A stretch of 21,304 nucleotides of DNA from CAYYJS01 sp964472315 (lineage in GTDB: Bacteria > Verrucomicrobiota > Kiritimatiellia > UBA8416): assembly GCA_964472315.1 (NCBI GenBank), contig CAYYJS010000055.1:1-21304 (forward strand), given 5' to 3'. Made by a program: the position numbers and the translations under genes. Positions 7,547-15,136 of the stretch are shown in pieces. The notes below the pieces were generated by a model, which was given only the letters and a program-made list of their open reading frames with translations, did not search any database and was not told where the DNA came from. How positions within the stretch are numbered: position 1 is the stretch's first letter; each line of letters begins with the position of its first letter.

Positions 7547-8275
7547 TTAACGCACGGTTCCGCCGTTTATTGTGCGCGTCCCGAATGCTTCTGCCGCCTC
7601 GATGGCGCGTTCGGCATACGGCCGGCAATGGCGGTACAGCGTTCCAGCGCGCCGCCGTGCGAGATCGGCGGCATCCTGAAACGTCAGCGCCGACACCGAA
7701 ACGATCCACAGGGCGATGCCGAGCAGGTTCAGCAGGACGATCACGGCATACGCGAACAGATGCCCCTGCGCCTGGATATCGGTCTGCCGCTGCAGGAGCA
7801 CCGTTACCGTGAACGTGGCATGGAATCCCCACGTCAGCCCCACAACCCCGAGCCACCACAGGTGCCACGGCGTCAGGTCGACAAACAGCGAGGCAACCCC
7901 GTAGGCGGCCACGGCGAGCACCGTGTACAGGGGAAAGAAGTAGGGCGCGAGCGTGATGAGGAAGTTCGTCTTCGAAAGCACGACGCTGCCGCGGTCCTCG
8001 CCCACGCGAATACGCGAGATGCTCGCGCCCATCAGCAGCCCCCACAGCGCGTGCGTCAGTTCATGCGCCAGCACATACGTACGGAACGGCTTCGGCAGCA
8101 GGAAGAACACCGCCACCCACAGCAGGAAGCCGCCGACCAGCGCCATCCCCGCCGGCGGCAGCAGTGTGGTGCCGTTCTGCAACGCACAGGCCAATCCCCA
8201 TACCGTCTGCGCCACGACAACGCAAACCGGCAACAGGCATATCCCCACAACGAATTTCAGGAGTTTGAGCAACAT
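7547..8275 (-). CDS. Polytopic membrane zinc metallopeptidase (M50-like, HExxH)
   Basis: A 242-residue, very hydrophobic protein with about six predicted membrane segments (about 3-24, 42-60, 66-83, 103-130, 138-160 and 172-197) and a basic C-terminal tail. H71-ELTH75 is an HExxH zinc motif lying within or beside a membrane helix, as in site-2 proteases; APYFFPLYT (110-118) and Q164-T-D166 near a later helix could supply the third ligand region. There is no PDZ domain. The family is best described as M50-like; its substrate is unknown. It is the first gene upstream of the sigma and anti-sigma genes in the same orientation, so a role in releasing the sigma factor is plausible. The start at 8275 gives MLLKLLKF; the ribosome binding site is weak. 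Confidence 0.75.
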   Translation of the reverse strand: MLLKLLKFVVGICLLPVCVVVAQTVWGLACALQNGTTLLPPAGMALVGGFLLWVAVFFLLPKPFRTYVLAHELTHALWGLLMGASISRIRVGEDRGSVVLSKTNFLITLAPYFFPLYTVLAVAAYGVASLFVDLTPWHLWWLGVVGLTWGFHATFTVTVLLQRQTDIQAQGHLFAYAVIVLLNLLGIALWIVSVSALTFQDAADLARRRAGTLYRHCRPYAERAIEAAEAFGTRTINGGTVR

Positions 8276-8364
8276 GACCGCCCGGATTCTCGCAGTCTCC
8301 CCCCGCCGGGGTCAACCCTTGAGCTGCCTTTGACGGCGCCCCCGCTTTCTGTTACACGATAGAC

Positions 8365-9579
8365 ATGATGGTTTCGCAATGGTCCGGCCGGGTGCGACGC
8401 AACGCGTCGCGCCTTCCGTCCCTGGCTGCCGCGGTATGGGTCGCTGCCGCGACCGGCCTGAGCGCTCCGCCCCCCGCGGACGTTCCGCCGGCAATCGTCG
8501 ATTACTTTTTTGAAACCGGCTGTCCTGCCTGCGCCCGCGTGGAACATGAGGTGTTCCCGGCGCTCCACGAGCGCTACGCCGGCTTCTTTGCCCTGCGCCG
8601 ATGGGATATCGGCATCGCATCGAATGCGATCCGGCTGGCCGCCTATCAGGAGCGGCTCGGGATGGAGGCGAACGCGCCGGTTTCGGTGGTGGTCGATTAC
8701 CGGACGGCGCTCTGCGGGGTCGACTCCATCCGGGCCGGCCTGCCGGCCGCCGTCGACGCGGCCATCGCCGCCCGGCTGTCGGACGACTGGACGCCGCCCG
8801 CCCCGATCGCGATCCCCACGCGCGAAGCCGGTCTCGTGAAGGCGGCGGCGCGCGTTCGCGCATTCACGGCGGCGACGATCGTCGTGGCGGGGCTTTGCGA
8901 CGGACTCAACCCCTGCGCCATCGCCGCCCTCGTCTTCCTGACGAGTCTGCTCGCGCTGTCAAACATCCGCGGCGCCAGACTGCTCCTGCTCGGCATCCCC
9001 TACTGCGCCGCCTCCTTCGCAACCTACGTCGCCATCGGACTTGGACTTCTCAAGGCGCTGCACCTTTTCCACGGATTCCCGATGGTGCAGTGGGCCGTGG
9101 AGACGCTGTTGATCGGCGGCCTGCTCGTCGCGGCGTGGCTTTCGTTCCGCGACGCCCGGCGTTTTCGGGCGAGCCGGGATCCGCGCGATGTCACCCTTCA
9201 GCTTCCGCCGCGGATCAAGGGCGCGGTACGGGCGGTCCTGCGCCGCGGTGTCCGCGCTCCGTACCTGATCGTGGGCGGTCTTCTCGCGGGCGCCGCCGTC
9301 ACGGCGCTGGATGCGGTCTGCACCGGTCAACTCTATCTGCCGACGCTCGCGCTGGTCCTCGACGCCTCGGACGGCGGCGGCGCGGCCCCGCGGGCGCTCG
9401 CCCTGCTGCTGGCTTACAACGCGGCCTTCATCCTGCCGCTGGTCACGGTTTTCGCACTGATCTGCGCCGGCCTGCGCAGCACCCGTCTGGCCGCCTGGAG
9501 CGCGGCACACGTGGCGACCGGCAAGGTGCTCATCGGCGGCGTCATGCTGCTGTTGGCGGTCCTGACGGCACTGGTCTGA
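8365..9579 (+). CDS. Thioredoxin-like domain fused to a DsbD/CcdA-type membrane domain
   Basis: A 404-residue envelope protein. A basic N-terminus and hydrophobic stretch (about 17-33) form a signal or anchor. A thioredoxin-fold domain follows (45-140) with C53-PAC56 in YFFETGCPACARVEHEV. The C-terminal half has about six membrane helices (165-188, 203-228, 243-260, 298-315, 343-367 and 384-404) with conserved-looking cysteines in GLCDGLNPC184AI and DAVC319TGQ, corresponding to the membrane cysteine pair of DsbD/CcdA. The likely role is moving reducing equivalents from the cytoplasm to periplasmic thiols; the order is reversed from DsbD, whose thioredoxin domain is C-terminal. Two ATGs (8365, 8368) are possible. 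Both flanking genes are on the other strand, so it is probably monocistronic. Confidence 0.8.
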   Translation: MMVSQWSGRVRRNASRLPSLAAAVWVAAATGLSAPPPADVPPAIVDYFFETGCPACARVEHEVFPALHERYAGFFALRRWDIGIASNAIRLAAYQERLGMEANAPVSVVVDYRTALCGVDSIRAGLPAAVDAAIAARLSDDWTPPAPIAIPTREAGLVKAAARVRAFTAATIVVAGLCDGLNPCAIAALVFLTSLLALSNIRGARLLLLGIPYCAASFATYVAIGLGLLKALHLFHGFPMVQWAVETLLIGGLLVAAWLSFRDARRFRASRDPRDVTLQLPPRIKGAVRAVLRRGVRAPYLIVGGLLAGAAVTALDAVCTGQLYLPTLALVLDASDGGGAAPRALALLLAYNAAFILPLVTVFALICAGLRSTRLAAWSAAHVATGKVLIGGVMLLLAVLTALV

Positions 9580-9643
9580 GCACGGCCGACGGCGCCCGTT
9601 TCCAATCACCCGTCAGCGCCCGCGCCCCCGGCTCATCCACGCG

Positions 9644-11203
9644 CTACTCCTCGATCGCGTTGGTCTTGAAGCTGCGCTTCAGCCGGGCGGACAGTTCCTC
9701 GCCGGGGTTGGCGACGAACTTGCGCGATATACGAAAGGCGGTCTGTCCCGTGTTGCGCGAAATGAGCCGCAGTCCGTACTCGAGGTCGTGGAACTTCTCC
9801 CGACAGACCGTACGCACCGTGCGGCCGCTATCGCGGCTCGCCGCCACGAGCTCTTCGATCGCGCCAGGATCGAAGTTCAGCTTCAACCCGTTCACCCGTT
9901 CGAACTCGGCGGCAAACTCGGTCACCTCGGTCTGAAACACGGCCATGCGTTCATCCGCGCAACCGGCCAGAACCGCGGCCAGCGTCGACGCGGGGTCCTT
10001 CACGGTTTCCACGGTCACGTCGAAACGTTTCACCCCCAGCGACGGCAGTTCGAACTTGAAATCGCGGAAGACGCGTTCCAGAACCGTCATCAGCCCGCGG
10101 GCGCCCGTCCCCTCCCGATGCGCCCGTTCGGCCACTTCGCGGATCGCCTCGCGCCGCATGGCGAAGTCGATCCCGTACCCCATGAAGTCGAGGCGATACT
10201 GCGCCAGCACGCTGCCCTCGGAATGCAGCAGGATGTTGTCGAGGTCATCCACCGACAGCGGATCGCACACGACGCGGATCGGCAGCCGCCCGATGAATTC
10301 GGGCTCGAACCCGTACTCGACGAAGTCCTGCGTCCGCACCTCGCGCAGACAGTCGGCATCGTTCGCGGCTTTCGTTTCGTGCGCGAACCCGATCTGGGCG
10401 CTGCGCATGCGCCGCCGCACGACGTCAGGCAGTTTGTCGAAAGCGCCGCTAACGATGAACAGAATATGCCGCGTATTGATCGTCCGCTTGCCCGCCCCAC
10501 GGCCCCGCTGCAGCTCCATCACGGCCTGCATCTGGCCGATGATGTCCGTCTGGCCGAACAGGCTGACATCGGTTTCCTCCATCAGCTTGAGCAGATTGGT
10601 CTGCACGCCACGGCCGGACACGTCCTTGCCCACCGACGATTGCGAGGCGATCTTGTCGACCTCATCCAGATACACGATCCCGTACTGCGCCAGATCGGTA
10701 TCGCCGTCCGCGGCCTTGACGAGGTCGCGGACCAGATCCTCGACATCGTGCCCGACGTAGCCGGTCTCGGAAAACTTCGTCGCATCGGCCTTGACGTACG
10801 GAACGCCGATCAGCTTGGCGATGCATTTCATCAGGTAGGTCTTGCCGACGCCTGACGGTCCCAGCAGGATCGTGTTGTGCTTGGCATACTCCTTCTCGCG
10901 CACGGTCGCGGACTCGAGGCATGCCCGAACGTGGTTGTAGTGGTCGCAGATCGCCACGGACAGCACCTTCTTGGCCTCATCCTGCCGGATCACGAAGCGG
11001 TCCAGATAGTCGCGTATGTCGCGCGGCTTCAGGTTGAACTCGCGGATCGGCGCGAGCGCATCGCGCGCCGGGTCCGGCGCGGGCTCATCCGTCGCCGCGG
11101 GGCGCGGCTGCATGCCGGGCATCACAAAACCGATGTTGGCCTTGCGCAGCAAATCCTGGAGCTGTTCCTCAAGGCTTTTCGGGGTCTTCTCGCCATCGCT
11201 CAT
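9644..11203 (-). CDS. ClpX-like AAA+ ATPase lacking the zinc-binding domain
   Basis: A 519-residue AAA+ unfoldase of the ClpX family. It shows Walker A GPSGVGKT (115-122), pore loop TGYVGHDVEDL (147-157), Walker B IVYLDEVDK (176-184), FIGRLPIR with a candidate Arg finger (303-310), and sensor II GTGARGL (365-371). An IGF tripeptide (271-273) sits where the ClpP-docking loop of ClpX lies. The usual N-terminal four-Cys zinc domain is missing; residues 1-50 are instead a short helix and a Pro/Ala-rich linker. After the small AAA+ subdomain there is an extra block (about 415-519) that resembles a second copy of it. ATG 11203 (MSDGEKTPK) is chosen because the frame further upstream enters purF. 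It lies 121 bases after purF. Whether it replaces a housekeeping ClpX is unknown. Confidence 0.87.
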   Translation of the reverse strand: MSDGEKTPKSLEEQLQDLLRKANIGFVMPGMQPRPAATDEPAPDPARDALAPIREFNLKPRDIRDYLDRFVIRQDEAKKVLSVAICDHYNHVRACLESATVREKEYAKHNTILLGPSGVGKTYLMKCIAKLIGVPYVKADATKFSETGYVGHDVEDLVRDLVKAADGDTDLAQYGIVYLDEVDKIASQSSVGKDVSGRGVQTNLLKLMEETDVSLFGQTDIIGQMQAVMELQRGRGAGKRTINTRHILFIVSGAFDKLPDVVRRRMRSAQIGFAHETKAANDADCLREVRTQDFVEYGFEPEFIGRLPIRVVCDPLSVDDLDNILLHSEGSVLAQYRLDFMGYGIDFAMRREAIREVAERAHREGTGARGLMTVLERVFRDFKFELPSLGVKRFDVTVETVKDPASTLAAVLAGCADERMAVFQTEVTEFAAEFERVNGLKLNFDPGAIEELVAASRDSGRTVRTVCREKFHDLEYGLRLISRNTGQTAFRISRKFVANPGEELSARLKRSFKTNAIEE

Positions 11204-11324
11204 CGTATTCACCACACAGTCGGCTGTCGCGCAAACACCGCGCCGGTTGTCCTCCCACGCGGGGAGATTCGTTCCTTCGAGCAGACGAGTCAACGATGTT
11301 CGCCGCACCCCGTGCGACGGGGGA

Positions 11325-12758
11325 TCACGGGTCGAACCGGAGTTCGAGCGCCCCGCTCTCCAGCGCCTGCTTGCCCCGCATATGCGAAATGTCGGTCGGG
11401 TACGTCCCGGTGAAACATGCCGAACAGAAACGCTTACCGGACTCGAACGGCAGGAACAGCCCTTCGAGGCTGAGATAGCCCAGGCTATCGGCGTCGATAT
11501 ACCGGCGCACGGCTTCGACATCCATGGACGATGCGACAAGCTCCTCGCGCGTGGGAAAATCGATGCCATAAAAACAGGGATGGGCGATCGGCGGACAGGA
11601 TATCCGCACATGAACCTCCCGGGCGCCGGCCTCGCGCAGGCGGAATACCCGCCGCTGGGCCGTCGTCCCCCGCACGATCGAGTCGTCGACGACCACGACC
11701 CGCTTGCCGCGCACGACTTCCGGGAGCACCGTCAGCTTCATGTCCACGCCACGCACGCGGTCGGCCTGGTGCGGCATGATGAACGTGCGCCCGACATAGT
11801 GGTTGCGGATGAATCCCTGATCCATCGGGATGCCGCTCTGCCGCGAATAGCCCAGCGCGGCCGAATTGCCGCTGTCCGGAACGGATATGACAACGTCGGC
11901 GTCCACGGGGTGCTCCTTGGCAAGCTGCATGCCGTACCGGACGCGCACCTCATGCGCATTCCGACCAAAGACCTGACTGTCCGGACGGGCGAAGTAGATC
12001 ACCTCGAAAATGCAGCTCGCCTGGGTGTCGGGGTTGGACTCGGCGAAAAAGCTGCTGTGCATGCCGGTCTCGTCGAAAACAATCAACTCGCCGGGGGCGA
12101 CATCGCGCAGGAACTCGGCGCCGGTCTGCACCAGCGCGCACGTCTCGCTCGCCACCACATAGCCGTCGCCCAGCCGTCCGATGGACAGCGGCCGGAACCC
12201 GTGCCGGTCGCGCGCCGCCATGACGCAGTTGCGTGTCATGATCAGGAACGAGAACGACCCATCCAACTCGCTCAGCGCGCGCGCGACGCGACGCGGCCGG
12301 GTCCGGTACATGGGATCGGCCAGCAAATGGATCAGCACCTCGCTGTCCGTGCTGGTCTGAAAGATCGCGCCGGCCTCCTGATACATCCGCCGCAACCGCG
12401 CGGCATTCACGAGGTTGCCGTTGTGCGCCACGGCCCACAGGCCGTCGACGCATTCCGCCACGAGCGGCTGGACGTTCTGGATGCGCGTCGAACCCGTCGT
12501 CGAATACCGCACATGCCCCACGCCGAGATGACCGCGGAGCCCCGCGGCAAAATCGCCGGTAAACACGTCGTTGACCAAGCCCAAGCCTTTGGTGGAACGG
12601 ACCTTCTCGCCGTCGCTGACGACGATGCCGGCCCCCTCCTGCCCGCGGTGCTGGAGCGCGAACAGCCCCTGATGGATGGTTGCCGCCACATCCGGAACGC
12701 CGAATACGCCAAACACGCCGCACCATTCGCGGGGACCGTCGTCACGTTCAGTAGTCAT
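11325..12758 (-). CDS. purF: Amidophosphoribosyltransferase
   Basis: The first committed enzyme of purine synthesis: PRPP plus glutamine gives phosphoribosylamine. The 477-residue protein has a 12-residue propeptide before the catalytic Cys13 (CGVFGVFG), glutaminase motifs ALQHRGQEGAG, HVRYSTTGS and AHNGNLVN, and the PRPP loop RVVVVDDSIVRGTT (353-366). C249, C395 and the pair C445-x2-C448 (FCSACFTGTYP) match the cysteines that bind the 4Fe-4S cluster in the Bacillus-type enzyme, so this form is probably oxygen-sensitive and proteolytically matured. An AGAAGG ribosome binding site precedes ATG 12758. The ClpX-like gene follows on the same strand. Confidence 0.97.
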   Translation of the reverse strand: MTTERDDGPREWCGVFGVFGVPDVAATIHQGLFALQHRGQEGAGIVVSDGEKVRSTKGLGLVNDVFTGDFAAGLRGHLGVGHVRYSTTGSTRIQNVQPLVAECVDGLWAVAHNGNLVNAARLRRMYQEAGAIFQTSTDSEVLIHLLADPMYRTRPRRVARALSELDGSFSFLIMTRNCVMAARDRHGFRPLSIGRLGDGYVVASETCALVQTGAEFLRDVAPGELIVFDETGMHSSFFAESNPDTQASCIFEVIYFARPDSQVFGRNAHEVRVRYGMQLAKEHPVDADVVISVPDSGNSAALGYSRQSGIPMDQGFIRNHYVGRTFIMPHQADRVRGVDMKLTVLPEVVRGKRVVVVDDSIVRGTTAQRRVFRLREAGAREVHVRISCPPIAHPCFYGIDFPTREELVASSMDVEAVRRYIDADSLGYLSLEGLFLPFESGKRFCSACFTGTYPTDISHMRGKQALESGALELRFDP

Positions 12759-12862
12759 GAATCAGCCTTCTGCTGGAGGGACTCGCAAAGGGAGAACCAA
12801 ACGGGACAACAGGATAGCCTCAACACGGCGGACATTCAACCACTAGTTCGCGGCGCCCTGGG

Positions 12863-15136
12863 TCACGCCAGGTCAAGAACGTCTCGCACTTTGCGTGCAA
12901 GATCGTCGCGCGTGAACGGTTTCCCCAGGAAATGCACGCCGGCGTTGGCCACACCGAGACCCAGCACCTCATCCTCGGTGTATCCCGACATGTACAGGCA
13001 TTTCATCCCCGGACGGAGATCGTGCAATCGCTCCGCCAACTGGCGCCCATTCATGTCCGGCATAACCACGTCGGTCAGCAGCAGGTCGATTTCGCCGGCA
13101 TACCGCGCGGCCAGCGCCAGTGCCTCGACGGGGCCATCGGCCGCCAGTACCGCGTGCCCCATGGCTTCGAGGAAGAACCGCGTCGTAATCCGGACCGAAC
13201 GCTCGTCCTCGACCAGCAGGATCGTCGCCTTGCGGCCCGTCGCCTGTCGCTCGGCGGACACCGGAGCGGCATCCGTGACGACCGGTCCCGCATAGCGCGG
13301 CACGTAGACGCTGAACGTGGCCCCCTGCCCCGTTTCGCTGACGGCATCGACATAGCCATTGTTCTGCTTGACGATGCCGAAAACGGTCGCCAGGCCCAGA
13401 CCCGTTCCGTGCCCAGAGCCCTTGGTTGTGTAGAACGGCTCGAAGAGATGCGACATGGTCTCCGCGTCCATGCCGCACCCGTTGTCGGCGACCGTCACCA
13501 GCACGTACGCGCCGGGCACGGCGCCGGGATGGGTCGCGCGGAAGGCGTCGTCCAGCTCGACGTTGGCCGTCGACACCGTGATCCGGCCCGCGCCCGTGAT
13601 GGCATCCCGCGCATTCACGGCCAGGTTCGCCAGCACCTGTTCCACCTGCGACCGGTCCATGCGGACCAGCCACAGGTTATGCCCGGGCGCCCAGACGACG
13701 TCGATGTTCTCGCCGATCAACCGCCGCAACAGCTTGAGCATGCCTTCCACGGTGTCGTTGAGATTCAGTACGGTCGGCGAGATGATCTGCTTGCGGGCAA
13801 ACGCCAGAAGCTGCCGCGTCAACGCCACCGACCGCTGCGCGTCGGCGACGACCTCATCGAGGTAGGGCCGGATCGCGTGGTCTTTTCCGACACGTTCGCG
13901 GCAGATGTCGACATAGCCGAGTATCGCCGTCAGCAGATTGTTGAAGTCGTGCGCCACCCCGCCGGCCAACCGTCCGACCGACTCCATCTTTTGCGCCTGC
14001 ACGACCTGCGCCTGGAGTCTGTCCTTCTCGGCTTCCGCCTGCTTGAGGTCGGTGATATCGAGCGCGACCGCTTGCAGATGCGTCGCCTGTCCGCGCGGGT
14101 CGCGAAGCACACGGCACCAGTCGCGTACCCACCGCACGTCTCCCGGCCCGACAACCACCCGATAGGTCCGCGACCATTCGTCACCGCCCTGGGCCAGATG
14201 ATCGGCAAGCTCGCCTTCGATCCGCGGCGCGTCGTCCGGATGCATGACGGACCGCCAGGTGACGCGTCCGGTCAGCAACGCCTCTTGACGATAGCCGAAA
14301 ACCCGCTCGACGTTGTGCGACACGAGATCGAGAGACCAGTCGCCGGCACCGATTCGCCAGAGGAACAGAACGCTCGGACCGCGCTCGACGACGGATTCGA
14401 TGGCGCGAATGCGATCGAGCGCCGCACGCAGCGACTCGGTGCGCTCCTCGACTTCCGCGCGCGACGCCCGGATATGGCGGTTCGAGGACAGCAGCACGAC
14501 CGAAAGGTAGGCGGCCAGCAACGCGATGACGACGGAACCCGCGGGCACCAGACAACGGGTGGCGATCGCCGACCGCCAATCGCGGGCGTCGACGTCCATG
14601 CCGAAAACCGCCAGAAGACCCCCGGTCGCCGGGTCCTGCAGGGGAATCGAGGCGCTGACCCACCGCCCCCAACGGTCGGCGAACGGCCCTTCCGTGCCTT
14701 CGTTACCCGTCGCGAACACGGCCCGGAACTCCTCCGACGCCTCCTCGTACGCCTGACCGGCCGGCGACTCGTCCGCGCCGTCGACCGGTTCGGCATCGAC
14801 GAAGAAGAAAATGACGCCGTCCGTCCGCTGCCCCATCAGGTAGATAAAACGACAATCGGGCGCCGCTTGGCGAAGCCGGGCGAGATGCGCTTTGAGGTTC
14901 AGGTAGGCCGGACGGTCCAAGTCCGCGGCCGTGCCGGTCAACGCGCGTACCGCGCCGAGATCGATCCCGTGGGCCGCCAGGCGCGCCCGTGCCAACAGAT
15001 CCCCGCGCATGCGCCGATCGGCACCGCGTGCCGTCCACAGCGTCATCATCGCGCCCGCCGCAATGACGGCGACCACCGCCAAAACACGCATGCGCCGGGA
15101 TAGCCACGGCGCCATCGACTGACCAGTGCGCGTCAT
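12863..15136 (-). CDS. Hybrid sensor histidine kinase with C-terminal receiver
   Basis: A 757-residue membrane kinase. Order: TM1 (16-35), an extracytoplasmic sensor of about 160 residues (FIYLMGQRTDGVIFFFVDAE at 97-116), TM2 (about 196-217), a short coiled coil, PAS with PAC (about 250-365; FGYRQEALLTG, MHPDDAP), HisKA with H396 (GGVAHDFNNLL), HATPase (N508; DNGCGMD; FEPFYTTKGSGHGTGLGL), and a receiver domain (LVEDERS, TDVVMPDMNG with D689, and K739). Such hybrids pass phosphate to their own receiver, so an unseen Hpt protein or regulator is the likely output. The frame is open from 15382, but ATG 15136 overlaps the preceding kinase stop as ATGA, giving translational coupling. No DNA-binding output is present. 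Confidence 0.92.
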   Translation of the reverse strand: MTRTGQSMAPWLSRRMRVLAVVAVIAAGAMMTLWTARGADRRMRGDLLARARLAAHGIDLGAVRALTGTAADLDRPAYLNLKAHLARLRQAAPDCRFIYLMGQRTDGVIFFFVDAEPVDGADESPAGQAYEEASEEFRAVFATGNEGTEGPFADRWGRWVSASIPLQDPATGGLLAVFGMDVDARDWRSAIATRCLVPAGSVVIALLAAYLSVVLLSSNRHIRASRAEVEERTESLRAALDRIRAIESVVERGPSVLFLWRIGAGDWSLDLVSHNVERVFGYRQEALLTGRVTWRSVMHPDDAPRIEGELADHLAQGGDEWSRTYRVVVGPGDVRWVRDWCRVLRDPRGQATHLQAVALDITDLKQAEAEKDRLQAQVVQAQKMESVGRLAGGVAHDFNNLLTAILGYVDICRERVGKDHAIRPYLDEVVADAQRSVALTRQLLAFARKQIISPTVLNLNDTVEGMLKLLRRLIGENIDVVWAPGHNLWLVRMDRSQVEQVLANLAVNARDAITGAGRITVSTANVELDDAFRATHPGAVPGAYVLVTVADNGCGMDAETMSHLFEPFYTTKGSGHGTGLGLATVFGIVKQNNGYVDAVSETGQGATFSVYVPRYAGPVVTDAAPVSAERQATGRKATILLVEDERSVRITTRFFLEAMGHAVLAADGPVEALALAARYAGEIDLLLTDVVMPDMNGRQLAERLHDLRPGMKCLYMSGYTEDEVLGLGVANAGVHFLGKPFTRDDLARKVRDVLDLA

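Noticed and set aside
6971..8362. 463-codon plus-strand open frame opposite the sigma and protease genes
   Set aside because: Its Gln/Arg/Pro-rich product is the antisense shadow of two well-supported genes.
11204..11611. N-terminal extension of the ClpX-like ATPase that might hold a zinc domain
   Set aside because: The extra residues run opposite purF, lack a four-Cys zinc motif, and pass the purF stop; ATG 11203 is preferred.
11016..13295. 759-codon plus-strand open frame across purF and its neighbours
   Set aside because: It spans the opposite strand of three genes with strong family signatures; its product shows no domain and is rich in His, Arg and Gly, as expected for an antisense frame.
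12932..15103. 723-codon plus-strand open frame opposite the hybrid kinase
   Set aside because: The kinase motifs on the minus strand are complete; the opposite frame has no recognisable motif.
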